This document shows, piece after piece, positions 54,504 to 63,290 of a DNA stretch of 64,000 nucleotides. The notes under the pieces are model-generated. The model searched no databases, was not told the origin of the DNA, and worked only from the letters and a program-made list of their open reading frames with translations. The translations under genes were made by a program, and so were the position numbers. This DNA is from Novibacillus thermophilus (GTDB lineage Bacteria; Bacillota; Bacilli; Thermoactinomycetales; Novibacillaceae), in contig NZ_CP019699.1 in the NCBI RefSeq assembly GCF_002005165.1, positions 1,674,001-1,738,000 on the forward strand, written 5' to 3'. Within the stretch, counting starts at the first letter, position 1, and each line of letters begins with the position of its first letter.

Positions 54504-55538
54504 GTGGGACGGAATCGATACATAGGGTGGAGCGCGAGTCTACTGATTGTCCTTTTGGTCACGATTGGCCTATCGGTTTCGTGGGGAAGTGCAGGCGTGT
54601 CCCTCGTTTCGGTGTGGAAAATTTTGTTTGACCGCATTCCGTGGGTGACGAATTGGATACAAGCCGATTGGCCCGCGACCGCCGAGACGATTGTGTGGCA
54701 GATTCGCCTGCCGCGCATTGTGCTGGCCGCATTGGTCGGCAGCGCGTTGGCGGTAGCCGGTGTCATCTTTCAGGGGGTGTTACACAATCCACTGGCCGAT
54801 CCGTACATTTTGGGGATCTCCTCGGGAGCAGCCCTCGGAGCAGCCCTCGTCTTTTTCTTCGGGATCGAATACGCCTTGGTCGGGCGCTGGACGTTGCCCC
54901 TGGTCGCTTTCGTGGGCGGAAGTTTGTCGTTGGCGCTCGTATTCGCCATTGCCAAGGGAAGTGCCCAACGGCCTTTAGAGACGCTTATTTTGTCGGGTGT
55001 GATCGTCCAAGCTTTTTTAGGGGCGATCCTCTCCCTCGTCATCGCCCTCTCCCACGACCAACTGCAGCAAATTGTTTACTGGATGATGGGGAGTGTGGCC
55101 TTGTTGGACTGGCGTGAAGCGATGGTGATGGTTCCTTATTTAATCGTCGGTCTGGGGGTGGCGCTGTTTTACAGCCGGGAGCTCAACATCATGGTCCTCG
55201 GTGACAGTGTGGCGCACCATACGGGTGTCGCAGTGAGGCGAACGCGTACGACTCTTTTAATCGTGGCTTCTCTGTTGACGGGCGCAGCCGTCTCCATTGC
55301 CGGGATGATCGGATTTGTCGGATTGGTCGTACCGCACATGTTGCGCCTCGTCGTCGGATCAGATCACCGCGTGCTTGTGCCGTCGTCCGTGTTAGCCGGT
55401 GCGATCTTCATGATCTGGGCCGATACTTTTGCCCGCATGTTGCTCGCGCCGCGGGAACTTCCGGTAGGTGTTTTGACTGCGTGTATCGGCGCACCGCTGT
55501 TCGCCTATTTGTTGCGGCGGCACGTTCGCCGGAATTGA
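54504..55538 (+). CDS. btuC: Cobalamin ABC transporter permease (BtuC/FecCD family)
   Basis: A 344-residue permease with about ten helices of the FecCD/BtuC family. Visible family segments are RLPRIVLAALVGSALAVAGVIFQG, NPLADPYILGISSGAALGAAL and GMIGFVGLVVPHMLRLVVGSDHR near the coupling helix. It moves cobalamin delivered by the adjacent binding protein across the membrane. GTG 54504 follows AGGTGTGAC, 13 bases after btuF. It is assigned to cobalamin because of the riboswitch; by sequence alone a siderophore would also be possible. Confidence 0.9.
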   Translation: MGRNRYIGWSASLLIVLLVTIGLSVSWGSAGVSLVSVWKILFDRIPWVTNWIQADWPATAETIVWQIRLPRIVLAALVGSALAVAGVIFQGVLHNPLADPYILGISSGAALGAALVFFFGIEYALVGRWTLPLVAFVGGSLSLALVFAIAKGSAQRPLETLILSGVIVQAFLGAILSLVIALSHDQLQQIVYWMMGSVALLDWREAMVMVPYLIVGLGVALFYSRELNIMVLGDSVAHHTGVAVRRTRTTLLIVASLLTGAAVSIAGMIGFVGLVVPHMLRLVVGSDHRVLVPSSVLAGAIFMIWADTFARMLLAPRELPVGVLTACIGAPLFAYLLRRHVRRN

Positions 55539-55577
55539 GACGTGACAACTGGCTTTACATAGGCGGGAGGGATTGGC

Positions 55578-56348
55578 GTGATTCGCGTGGAACACGTTAG
55601 TAAAGCGTTTCATGGAAAAACGGTCCTGCACGATGTGAACCTGTACGTAACGGACGGTGAGTTTCTCGGGATTATCGGATCAAACGGGAGTGGGAAAACG
55701 ACGCTGCTCCGCATCATGAGCGGTGAAGAACGCCCTGACGAAGGAAACGTCTCGCTGCGGGGACGGCTGTTGGAACGGTGGAAAGTCCGGGAGCGGGCCC
55801 AGCAGTTAACCGTCGTGTCACAGGAGGGATTGACCCCAGTTCCATTTTCTGTATACGATGTGGTCATGATGGGAAGACATGTGTACCAAGGACGTTTTCA
55901 ACCTCCTTCGGCGCGTGACCGGGAGGTCGTCGAACACGTTCTGGCGGTTACAGGCCTCGAAGGGATGTCCCCGCAGTCAGTCGCCCAGTTGAGCGGGGGT
56001 GAGCGGCAGCGGGTCGCCATCGCCCGGGCTTTAGCCCAGGAACCTCGGGTGTTGTTGCTCGATGAACCGACGACCTACCTGGATATCGGCTACCAGTTGT
56101 CTGTCCTCGAATACGTGAAAAAGTGGCAGGTGGCACACGGTGCCGCGGTCGTGGCTGTGTTACACGATCTCAATTTGGCGGCGCAGTTTTGTGAGCGCAT
56201 CGTGTTGATGGAAGGGGGACATATCGCGGCCGAAGGTGCTCCGTCTGATGTGTTACAAGCTGACATTTTGCAAAGAGTTTACCGCACCCGTCCGACGATC
56301 GTTCGCCATCCGCTGTCAGGGGTTCCGCAAGTGCTGCTCGGATCGTAA
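55578..56348 (+). CDS. btuD: Cobalamin ABC transporter ATP-binding protein
   Basis: A 256-residue ATPase. Walker A GSNGSGKTT (about residues 35-43), Q-loop VVSQEG, signature LSGGERQRVAIARAL, Walker B VLLLDEPTTYLD and the switch His in VLHDLNLAAQF are all intact. It powers the BtuC permease. GTG 55578 follows GGCGGGAGGG, 39 bases after btuC. Confidence 0.9.
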   Translation: MIRVEHVSKAFHGKTVLHDVNLYVTDGEFLGIIGSNGSGKTTLLRIMSGEERPDEGNVSLRGRLLERWKVRERAQQLTVVSQEGLTPVPFSVYDVVMMGRHVYQGRFQPPSARDREVVEHVLAVTGLEGMSPQSVAQLSGGERQRVAIARALAQEPRVLLLDEPTTYLDIGYQLSVLEYVKKWQVAHGAAVVAVLHDLNLAAQFCERIVLMEGGHIAAEGAPSDVLQADILQRVYRTRPTIVRHPLSGVPQVLLGS

Positions 56349-56387
56349 CACCGACCTGATGACGTTTAAACAAAGGAGCGATAAAGA

Positions 56388-56936
56388 GTGCGCATTTACA
56401 CGCGTAAAGGAGACGAAGGGCGTACCCATGTCATCGGGGGGCGGGTCGACAAGGACGACAGCCGCGTGGAAGCTTACGGTACCATCGACGAGTGCAACGC
56501 GTGCATCGGCCGAGTCGTAGCGTCTCTCGATCCGGAGCGGGACAAAGATTTCATCACGGATCTCACCTTGATACAACACGAACTGTTTGACGCAGGGGCA
56601 GACTTAGCGCAAGAGAGGCGTGTGCATCCTTATAGAGTCGATGCGGATATGGTGTCGCGGTTGGAAGGGCGAATTGACCACTACAGTGCACAGATCCCGC
56701 CGATTCGGCAGTTCATTCTCCCGGGGGGGTGCGAACCGTCGTCCTTACTGCACTTAAGCCGTGCCGTCGCACGCCGGGCGGAGCGGCGCGTCGTGACCTT
56801 GGGAAAAAGAGGCCAGATCAACGATGACGTGCGGCGGTATTTAAACCGGCTGTCCGATTTACTGTTTGTCATGGCCAGAGTGGCCAACGCACGTGCCGGC
56901 GTGGCGGATGTGGAATACCGTTCTGATCGGACGTAA
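56388..56936 (+). CDS. cobO: Cob(I)yrinic acid a,c-diamide adenosyltransferase (PduO type)
   Basis: A 182-residue PduO-type ATP:cob(I)alamin adenosyltransferase. RIYTRKGDEGRTHVIGG is the ATP-binding N-terminus, EAYGTIDECNACIG follows, and FILPGGCEPSSLLHLSRAVARRAER carries the conserved Arg/Glu helix. The last helix contains NRLSDLLFVMAR. It converts imported cobalamin to coenzyme B12. This fits both the riboswitch operon and the B12-dependent mutase gene at 60027. It is often named pduO; I use cobO for function. GTG 56388 follows AAAGGAGCG. Confidence 0.9.
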   Translation: MRIYTRKGDEGRTHVIGGRVDKDDSRVEAYGTIDECNACIGRVVASLDPERDKDFITDLTLIQHELFDAGADLAQERRVHPYRVDADMVSRLEGRIDHYSAQIPPIRQFILPGGCEPSSLLHLSRAVARRAERRVVTLGKRGQINDDVRRYLNRLSDLLFVMARVANARAGVADVEYRSDRT

Positions 56937-57023
56937 TCACTGGTAAGGTGAGAAAAGTCGCAGCAAGCAAATGCTGGAGCTATGTTCTGATGGAACGTAG
57001 TCACTGAAAGGGAGCGATGTGAA

Positions 57024-57383
57024 GTGGCGAAGTTGCTAGTGTACGAGTATCCCCAATGCGGGACATGCCGCAAGGCGAAACGGTTTCTCGACGAACGGGG
57101 GATCGACTACGAGACGCGGCACATTGTGAACGATCCTCCGTCGAAGGAGGAATTAAAAGAGTTAGTTCAAAAGAGCGGACTAGAGATAAAAAAGTTTTTC
57201 AATACGTCGGGGAAAGTGTACCGTGAACAGCGCCTTAAAGACAAAATCCCGACGCTTAGCGAAGACGAGCTGTTGGCGTTGCTCGCGTCTGAAGGAAAAC
57301 TGATCAAGCGGCCGATTGTGACGGACGGAACGAGGGTGACCGTCGGGTTTAAACCGAAAGAATTTGAACATTTTTGGACATAA
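57024..57383 (+). CDS. ArsC/Spx-family reductase-like protein (YusI type)
   Basis: A 119-residue thioredoxin-fold protein of the ArsC/Spx/MgsR group. C-G-T-C near the N-terminus (YPQCGTCRKA) is the redox site. FFNTSGKVYREQRLKD and LIKRPIVTDG are family motifs, the latter holding the Arg-Pro turn. The pattern is that of B. subtilis YusI, which also lies near gcvH, rather than of Spx itself. A true arsenate reductase role is unproven. GTG 57024 follows AGGGAGCG. Confidence 0.82.
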   Translation: MAKLLVYEYPQCGTCRKAKRFLDERGIDYETRHIVNDPPSKEELKELVQKSGLEIKKFFNTSGKVYREQRLKDKIPTLSEDELLALLASEGKLIKRPIVTDGTRVTVGFKPKEFEHFWT

Positions 57384-57405
57384 TGGTAGGGAGCGCGAGA
57401 TTGTA

Positions 57406-57434
57406 TTGACTTATAGTAGGGAAGTTGTTACCTT
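57406..57434 (+). promoter_or_regulatory. Probable peroxiredoxin gene promoter
   Basis: TTGACT (57406-57411), a 17-base spacer, then TACCTT (57429-57434). The -35 is good and the -10 weak. Confidence 0.45.
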
Positions 57435-57487
57435 AAGCTTGTCTGGCTAAAACACAGTAGGAACAACAACATAATGGAGGGAACTTC

Positions 57488-58036
57488 ATGGCAGAACGAC
57501 TCGTTGGACTCCCGGCTCCCGACTTTGAAATGGAGAGCACGAAAGATTTGGATAATTTGGACGAGCCGGTCCGCCTCTCTGACTACAGAGGGAAGTGGCT
57601 CGTGCTGTTTTTCTATCCCCGTGACTTTACGTTTGTCTGTCCGACGGAGATCACCGCTTTGAGTGACCGGTACGATGAGTTCGCCGAACTGGATGCTGAC
57701 ATCCTCGGCGTGAGCACGGACAGCAAGTACTCACACCGGGCGTGGATGAACATTTCAAGAGACAACAACGGTATCGGCGATATTCGCTACCCCCTTGCTG
57801 CTGATACCACACATAAAGTCAGCCGTGATTACGGTGTCCTCGAAGAAGAGACAGGGACAGCCCTGAGGGGGTTGTTCATTATCGATCCGGAAGGGATTGT
57901 GCGTTATCAAGTCGTGACGGACGAAAATATCGGTCGCAGTGTCGATGAAACGTTACGGGTGTTAAATGCTTTACAGACCGGCGGTTTATGTCCGTCCGAC
58001 TGGAAACCTGGTCAAAAGACGCTTCAAGCGAATTAA
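57488..58036 (+). CDS. 2-Cys peroxiredoxin (AhpC/Tsa family)
   Basis: A 182-residue thiol peroxidase. The peroxidatic Cys is in FYPRDFTFVCPTE and the resolving Cys in GGLCPSDW near the C-terminus. The typical LRGLFIIDPEGIVRYQ segment is present. It reduces hydrogen peroxide and organic hydroperoxides with electrons from thioredoxin or AhpF. No ahpF is adjacent. ATG 57488 follows TGGAGGG. It has its own promoter, and the next thioredoxin-fold gene is probably co-transcribed. Confidence 0.92.
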   Translation: MAERLVGLPAPDFEMESTKDLDNLDEPVRLSDYRGKWLVLFFYPRDFTFVCPTEITALSDRYDEFAELDADILGVSTDSKYSHRAWMNISRDNNGIGDIRYPLAADTTHKVSRDYGVLEEETGTALRGLFIIDPEGIVRYQVVTDENIGRSVDETLRVLNALQTGGLCPSDWKPGQKTLQAN

Positions 58037-58114
58037 ACGACGTTGAGGGTCTAGCGCCGACGTGTGTTAGGCCCTCGGTTTCCATTCACGAAAAAATTGA
58101 GGAGGTCCAATTCG

Positions 58115-58567
58115 ATGCCGATGCGTTTGCGTTCAGAAATGCCGGAATTTCAAAATGTCACCGAGTGGGTAAACGGAGAAGTGTCGAAAGACGATTTGAA
58201 AGGGCATCCGGTCTTGGTACACTTCTGGTCCATCAGCTGCGGTATATGCAAAAAAACACTCCCGGATATCAATGAGTGGCGCGAAAAGTACAAAGATGCT
58301 AATCTTAAAGTAGTCGGTGTACATATGCCCCGCTCTGAAAAAGATACCGAAATCGAGCCTGTCAAAGAGACGATTGAAAAGTATGAACTGAAGCATCCGC
58401 AAATCATCGACAATCAACACGCGGTGGTCGACGCTTTTCAAAATGAGTACGTGCCGGCGTACTACCTGTTTGACGAGGAAGGAAAGTTACGCCATTTTCA
58501 AGCGGGGGAAAGAGGTTTGCAAATGGTCGAACAACGCTTGAAGCGCGTGTTGGACATACAAAATTGA
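58115..58567 (+). CDS. TlpA/ResA-like thioredoxin-fold protein, cytoplasmic
   Basis: A 150-residue redoxin-domain protein. [22 protein letters not shown] holds the active-site C-G-I-C. The cis-Pro equivalent is in [13 protein letters not shown]. It has no signal peptide, unlike most TlpA/ResA proteins, so it should work in the cytoplasm, possibly with the peroxiredoxin just upstream. The frame opens at 58064, but ATG 58115 with TGAGGAGG in front is the start. Confidence 0.82.
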   Translation: MPMRLRSEMPEFQNVTEWVNGEVSKDDLKGHPVLVHFWSISCGICKKTLPDINEWREKYKDANLKVVGVHMPRSEKDTEIEPVKETIEKYELKHPQIIDNQHAVVDAFQNEYVPAYYLFDEEGKLRHFQAGERGLQMVEQRLKRVLDIQN

Positions 58568-58586
58568 AGTGGCAGGAGGGTTCACC

Positions 58587-58979
58587 GTGAATTTGCCGAA
58601 AGAACTCAAGTACAGTGAAGAACATGAGTGGGTAAAGGACGAAGGCGAAAAAAAGGTGCGGATCGGAATCACGGACTTTGCCCAATCCGAACTGGGCGAT
58701 ATTGTGTTTGTGGAGTTACCGGAAATTGGGGATACGCTTCAGGCGAATGAGCCGTTCGGCAGTGTGGAATCGGTCAAAACCGTTTCCGAACTGTACGCCC
58801 CCGTAAACGGCAAAGTGGTGGAAGTGAACGGCGAATTGGAAGATTCCCCGGAACTCGTCAACGAGTCCCCCTACGAAAAAGGGTGGATGATCGTCGTGGA
58901 AATGGAAGATCCTTCAGAGCTGGAAAACTTGCTTTCACCTGAAAAATACGCAGAGATGTACGGAGAAGACGGACAGTGA
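58587..58979 (+). CDS. gcvH: Glycine cleavage system H protein
   Basis: A 130-residue lipoyl carrier protein. The lipoylated lysine is in [13 protein letters not shown], and the family start [10 protein letters not shown] and the late [11 protein letters not shown] are intact. It shuttles the aminomethyl group between the P, T and L proteins; in Bacillales it also passes lipoyl groups to other enzymes. GTG 58587 follows GGCAGGAGGG, better than the upstream GTG at 58569. Confidence 0.95.
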   Translation: MNLPKELKYSEEHEWVKDEGEKKVRIGITDFAQSELGDIVFVELPEIGDTLQANEPFGSVESVKTVSELYAPVNGKVVEVNGELEDSPELVNESPYEKGWMIVVEMEDPSELENLLSPEKYAEMYGEDGQ

Positions 58980-58993
58980 CGGACGCGCAAACG

Positions 58994-59021
58994 GTGTGAT
59001 CAGCCGATCACACTTTTTTTG
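58994..59021 (+). terminator. gcvH terminator
   Basis: GTGTGATC (58994-59001) pairs perfectly with GATCACAC (59006-59013) around AGCC, followed by seven T. Confidence 0.92.
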
Positions 59022-59109
59022 TGCGCATTTTTCATGCTGCCGTTTTCACGTGAGTGTGGTACAATGAACGAAAGTTTGTACCGTCTACGACGAGGGAGGG
59101 GGCGGTTTG

Positions 59110-59526
59110 ATGAGTTTTTGTTGCGGGGCGAGTATGATTGGGACGATCGGCGCTATTCGCAGTGACAGAGTCGTGGTCCATCGCGTCCCAATCGTGTTTT
59201 GCCCGATTTGCCGCAGTGTGGAGATACATTACGCCGTGCGGGAGGAATTTGACTTATTAGTCGATTATGCCCAAGGAGACGGAGCCCACCACGTGAACTT
59301 TGACGACTTTGTCGACAGTGCTCACGTGGTCGAGATGATGGAGGACTGTGTCTCGGTAGAAGGAGATGACCCCGAGCAACTGTACCGAACCCAAATCGAC
59401 AACGCCCTCGATTTACTCGGGGTCGCCAAGCGACTCGGCGATGTGAGGTGGGAACATTCGTTAAAGAAACGGTTGAGCGTGTTGAGTAGACGGTTACAGC
59501 GCTACACCCAACGCGAGAAGACGTGA
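59110..59526 (+). CDS. Hypothetical zinc-ribbon-like protein
   Basis: A 138-residue protein I cannot assign to a named family. CCG near the N-terminus and CPIC (FCPICRSVEIH) about 28 residues later could make a zinc site, as in YgiT-like small zinc fingers. The C-terminal half is helical, with DNALDLLGVAKRLGDVRWEHSLKKRL, similar in style to short helical repeats seen in Bacillus accessory proteins. ATG 59110 has GAGGGAGGGGGCGG before it. TGGTACAAT upstream (59056-59064) resembles an extended -10. Confidence 0.6.
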   Translation: MSFCCGASMIGTIGAIRSDRVVVHRVPIVFCPICRSVEIHYAVREEFDLLVDYAQGDGAHHVNFDDFVDSAHVVEMMEDCVSVEGDDPEQLYRTQIDNALDLLGVAKRLGDVRWEHSLKKRLSVLSRRLQRYTQREKT

Positions 59527-60026
59527 CGTTGAGCGTTGTCGAGACAGGACAACCGTGAACCATCGCGATGGGACTCTTTAAATGTTTAAAAGGGTTTGCA
59601 ACGGGAAATAATAGGAGTGTTTGGATTTCTGCCAGCAGAAGTCCAGTCCCTTTTAACTCCTCCCCATCTTATTTTGACAGAAGGTGTTCTCTCGCAGACA
59701 TCTTCTTTTTTTTTGCCTTTGTGTGAATGGTCTCAGCGACGTTGAAGGATGCTATGAACAGACCGCATTTGCCGAAGATAGACTCGGCGGTACGGCAGAC
59801 ACGTGTCTTCTTCTTGGACACCCAAGCTGTTGGCCATCGTGAGAGAGTGGGAGAGAAGGACCGTTTGAGGCGCTGCCATTGAAATGAGTGCATCTTCCCT
59901 TTTGACATTCCACTCTGCTGCACGCATGACGCTGCGTGTGCTGATGTCGTCCGTGATTTAAGCGGAATGGAAGCGAAAGGTATCACGAGTACAACTGGGT
60001 CATGGGAAGAACGGAGTGTAAACGAC
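59527..60026. other. 500-base region without a recognisable gene
   Basis: Open frames here (for example 59733-59927 on the minus strand) resemble nothing I know and lack ribosome sites. A long T-run (59706-59716) and repeated small stop-rich stretches suggest decayed DNA. Bases 59967-60026 are an open extension of the mutase frame but probably leader. Confidence 0.4.
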
Positions 60027-61628
60027 ATGTTGGATAAGCACCGGTCAATCCACACGTCAAAAACGTGTGTCACCTCCTCAGGCATTGAAGTGGAACGTTG
60101 CTACACCCCAGATGAATGCGATACGCGCTACAAGGAAAAACTCGGGTTTCCCGGCGAGTTCCCGTACACCCGGGGGATCCACCGGACGATGTACCGCGGG
60201 CGGTTGTGGACGATGCGGCAGTATGCCGGGTTCGGAACGGCGCGGGAGACGAACAGGCGGTTTAAATTTTTATTGCGTGAAGGGCAGCACGGTCTCAGTT
60301 GCGCGTTTGACTTGCCGACGCAGATTGGCATTGATTCCGATGCTCCGGAAGCGGCGGGAGAAGTCGGCAGGGTCGGTGTTGCCATAGATTCCTTGCGGGA
60401 CATGGAGCTGCTGTTTCAAGACATTCCCCTCGACCGCGTCAGCACGTCGATGACGATCAACGCTCCGGCCCCCGTCCTGTTGGCGATGTACATCGCCGTC
60501 GCGGAAAAACAGGGGGTTCCCCTCGACAAGTTGTCCGGCACAGTGCAAAACGACATCTTAAAAGAGTACGCCGCCCGGGGCACGTATATTTATCCACCGC
60601 AAGAGTCCATGCGACTGGTGACGGATGTCGTGGAATTTTGCACGAACTGGATGCCCCGTTTCAAACCGATCAGTGTCAGCGGGTACCACATGCGGGAGGC
60701 AGGTGCGTCAGCTTCCCAAGAATTAGCCTTTACACTGGCAAACGGTATCGCCTACATCGAGTATGCTCTGGCAAGAGGGCTGAAGATCGATCAAGTGGCA
60801 CCTCAGTTTTCATTTTTCTTAAGTGTACACAATCACTTTTTCGAGGAAGTGGCCAAATTCCGTGCCGCCCGCCGCTTGTGGTCCCGCTTGATGCGCGAGC
60901 GCTTCGGAGCGCGCCTTCCGCGGTCGCAACAGTTTCGGGTACACGCCCAAACCGGGGGTTCTACGTTGACTGCCGTCCAGCCCGATAACAACGTCGCGCG
61001 AGTCGCGCTCCAGTCCCTCGCTGCCGTACTCGGCGGCGTACAGAGTCTACACGCCAATGCGTCCGACGAGGCACTGGCTTTACCTACAGAGGCGTCAGTG
61101 CGGACAGCGCTGCGCACACAACAAATTATCGCCTATGAGAGCGGTGCCGCCGACACGGTGGACCCACTCGCCGGCTCGTATTTTGTTGAGGAATTGACGG
61201 ACCAGTTGGAACAGCGAGTCCAGGACTATTTGGACGAAATCGAGGGGCAGGGGGGAGCCGTTGCCGCCATTGAACGCGGGTATGTTCAACAGACAATTCA
61301 GGACGGCGCCTATCGCCATCAGCAAAAAGTGGAACGCGGTGAGGAAGTCGTCGTCGGTGTAAACCGGTTTGTCGGCGAAGAAAACGGGGAGATCTTTTTG
61401 CACCAATCGGATCCGAGGCTGGAACAGCGACAAAAGCGATTTCTACAACAACTGCGCCGATCCCGGGACAATGTGCGCCTACGGCACGTCCTCTCGCAGC
61501 TGCAGTTGGCAGCTTCAGGAAACGAGAATGTGATGCCTTTCATCATCGACGCCGTGAAAAGCGGGGCAACCGTCGGTGAAATATGCGACACGCTGCGAGA
61601 AACATACGGGGAATACGATTCGTCTTGA
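60027..61628 (+). CDS. Methylmalonyl-CoA mutase-family large subunit without B12-binding domain
   Basis: A 533-residue protein matching the catalytic barrel of coenzyme-B12-dependent acyl-CoA mutases (TRGIHRTMYRGRLWTMRQY, CAFDLPTQIGIDSD, SMTINAPAPVLLAMY, SGTVQNDILKEY, ISVSGYHMREAGAS, GGVQSLHANASDEALALPT). It ends at about the length of the separate large subunits of the isobutyryl-CoA/2-hydroxyisobutyryl-CoA mutase group; the D-x-H-x-x-G cobalamin domain is absent and no small-subunit gene is in the window. The residue after MRQ is Tyr, and KEYAARGTYIYPP keeps an Arg, both as in methylmalonyl-CoA mutase rather than its ICM/HCM relatives (alignment from memory). ATG 60027 follows ACGGAGTG; the frame opens earlier at 59967. 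Confidence 0.85.
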   Translation: MLDKHRSIHTSKTCVTSSGIEVERCYTPDECDTRYKEKLGFPGEFPYTRGIHRTMYRGRLWTMRQYAGFGTARETNRRFKFLLREGQHGLSCAFDLPTQIGIDSDAPEAAGEVGRVGVAIDSLRDMELLFQDIPLDRVSTSMTINAPAPVLLAMYIAVAEKQGVPLDKLSGTVQNDILKEYAARGTYIYPPQESMRLVTDVVEFCTNWMPRFKPISVSGYHMREAGASASQELAFTLANGIAYIEYALARGLKIDQVAPQFSFFLSVHNHFFEEVAKFRAARRLWSRLMRERFGARLPRSQQFRVHAQTGGSTLTAVQPDNNVARVALQSLAAVLGGVQSLHANASDEALALPTEASVRTALRTQQIIAYESGAADTVDPLAGSYFVEELTDQLEQRVQDYLDEIEGQGGAVAAIERGYVQQTIQDGAYRHQQKVERGEEVVVGVNRFVGEENGEIFLHQSDPRLEQRQKRFLQQLRRSRDNVRLRHVLSQLQLAASGNENVMPFIIDAVKSGATVGEICDTLRETYGEYDSS

Positions 61629-61874
61629 GACGTCAGCCCCCTTTTCGGCTCGCCGTACGGACTGGCTGCCGGGGTGTGGACCGAAAATGTGAAAAACGCT
61701 CACTACATCGCCAGTCGGCTAAAGGCCGGGACGGTGTGGGTCAATTGCTACAACGTAACCGATCCGGCCTCTCCTTTCGGCGGTTACAAACAGTCTGGCT
61801 TCGGCCGTGAAATGGGGTCGTACGCCCTTGAAAACTATACAGAAGTCAAAAGTGTCTGGATTCATTTGAAATAG
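61629..61874 (+). pseudogene. Aldehyde dehydrogenase C-terminal remnant
   Basis: About 80 codons encode the extreme C-terminus of an aldehyde dehydrogenase: [65 protein letters not shown]. Everything before (cofactor fold, catalytic Cys and Glu) is missing. It begins directly after the mutase stop codon and in the same reading frame, so a deletion or rearrangement joined the two. There is no start codon or ribosome site of its own. Confidence 0.82.
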
Positions 61875-62063
61875 GCTGTGATGAGGAAGGGGGCTCGAGG
61901 AGCCTCGCCCTTTGGCAGGGCGCTTCTGAAGATGAGAGAGGACGTTGTCGATTCTGTAAAAGGTTGGGAGGAGTAGAAACGGAAAACTTTTAAAAAAACC
62001 TGTTGTCCCTTCTCTCATATCGTGGTAAAATCTTTTCAGCTTAACTTAATACAAACTAGACAT

Positions 62064-62174
62064 CTCTTATCCAGAGAGGTGGAGGGACTGGCCCGATGAA
62101 ACCCGGCAACCATTTGCGCCCTCACGTGCAAAAAGGTGCTAATTCCTGCAGGTGTCGACCTGGCAGATGAGAGA
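62064..62174 (+). ncRNA. SAM-I (S-box) riboswitch
   Basis: A classical S-box: P1 arms CTCTTATC (62064-62071) and GATGAGAG (62167-62174), the core AGAGGTGGAGGGACTGGCCC (62074-62093), GATGAAACCCGGCAACC (62094-62110), and GGTGCTAATTCCTGCAG (62135-62151). TGGTAAAAT (62024-62032) upstream is a probable extended -10. It precedes metN. Confidence 0.96.
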
Positions 62175-62193
62175 GGACGTTTACCTTTGCTGT

Positions 62194-62226
62194 AAAACCC
62201 TTTTTCTCTGCGAAAAAGGGTTTTTT
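62194..62226 (+). terminator. S-box expression-platform terminator
   Basis: AAAACCCTTTTTC (62194-62206) pairs perfectly with GAAAAAGGGTTTT (62212-62224), ending in a run of six T. It would form when SAM is bound and stop metN transcription. Confidence 0.93.
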
Positions 62227-62249
62227 AGCTGTTAAAGGGAGGGAGACAC

Positions 62250-63290
62250 GTGATTCAGTTAAAGGGCATTCGTAAGCACTTTAAGACGGCTGCAGGGACA
62301 ATCCGAGCTGTAGATGACATAGATCTGACGGTCGAGCCCGGAGAAATCTTCGGGATTATCGGCTACAGCGGCGCGGGAAAGAGCACCTTGATCCGGACGA
62401 TCAACTTGCTGGAACCGCCGACCGCCGGAGAAGTGAGGGTGGGGGAGCGCGTTTTTACCCAGTTGTCCGGACGCGAACTGAGGGAAGCGCGGCGGGAAAT
62501 CGGCATGATTTTTCAGCAGTTCCATTTGCTGTGGTCCCGTACGGTCAAGGAGAACGTCCGCTTTCCGCTGGAAATCGCCGGCGTTGGGAAGGCCGAAGCC
62601 GATGAGAAAGTCAGGCACATGCTCGAGCTTGTCGGCCTGACGGACAAGGCGGACGCTTACCCGGCGCAACTGTCCGGCGGGCAGAAGCAGCGGGTCGGGA
62701 TTGCGAGGGCGCTGGCCAATGACCCGAAAGTGTTATTGTGCGACGAGGCGACGTCAGCCCTCGATCCGAAGACGACGGACGACATACTCCGTTTACTCCA
62801 AAAGATTAATCGCGAGTTGAATCTGACGATCGTCCTCATCACCCACGAAATGCACGTTATCCGCAAAATTTGCCATCGCGTGGCGGTCATGGAAAACGGG
62901 CGTTTCGTCGAAAGCGGACCGGTGTCCGACGTGTTCCGCCGGCCGAAAAAAGAAATCACGCGTCGGTTCGTGCGGGACGTGGCCGGGTTGGAGGAAGAAG
63001 CGAAAGAAGCCCTTGACCTTTCCTTTCGTGATATGTTTTCCGGACGGATCCTCAAGTGCACATTTTTCGGGACAGAGGCGAAACAACCGGTCATCAGTCG
63101 CTGTATCCGCGCCTGTGAGGTCGATCTCAGCATTTTGCAGGGACAAGTGCGTCAAGTCAACGACACGGCCTACGGCACGCTGTATGTACACGTTGACGGA
63201 TCTTCGGAGCAGGTGGCGCGAGTCGTGGACTTTTTGCGGGGGTCAGACGTCGAAGTGGAGGTGTTAGACAGTGGATTTCCTTCTGCCTAA
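62250..63290 (+). CDS. metN: Methionine ABC transporter ATP-binding protein MetN
   Basis: A 346-residue ATPase. Walker A GYSGAGKST, Q-loop FQQFHLL, signature LSGGQKQRVGIARAL, Walker B VLLCDEATSALD and switch ITHEMHVI are intact. From about residue 265 the NIL-type regulatory domain follows (LKCTFFGTEAKQPVIS, VDLSILQGQV, YGTLYVHVDG), which in MetN senses cytoplasmic methionine. GTG 62250 follows GGGAGGGAG. It overlaps metI by 20 bases. Confidence 0.95.
   Translation: MIQLKGIRKHFKTAAGTIRAVDDIDLTVEPGEIFGIIGYSGAGKSTLIRTINLLEPPTAGEVRVGERVFTQLSGRELREARREIGMIFQQFHLLWSRTVKENVRFPLEIAGVGKAEADEKVRHMLELVGLTDKADAYPAQLSGGQKQRVGIARALANDPKVLLCDEATSALDPKTTDDILRLLQKINRELNLTIVLITHEMHVIRKICHRVAVMENGRFVESGPVSDVFRRPKKEITRRFVRDVAGLEEEAKEALDLSFRDMFSGRILKCTFFGTEAKQPVISRCIRACEVDLSILQGQVRQVNDTAYGTLYVHVDGSSEQVARVVDFLRGSDVEVEVLDSGFPSA

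Noticed and set aside
59669-60085. 138-codon minus-strand frame between the zinc-ribbon gene and the mutase gene
   Set aside because: No ribosome site and no similarity I recognise; it overlaps the mutase start in antisense and may be part of decayed DNA.
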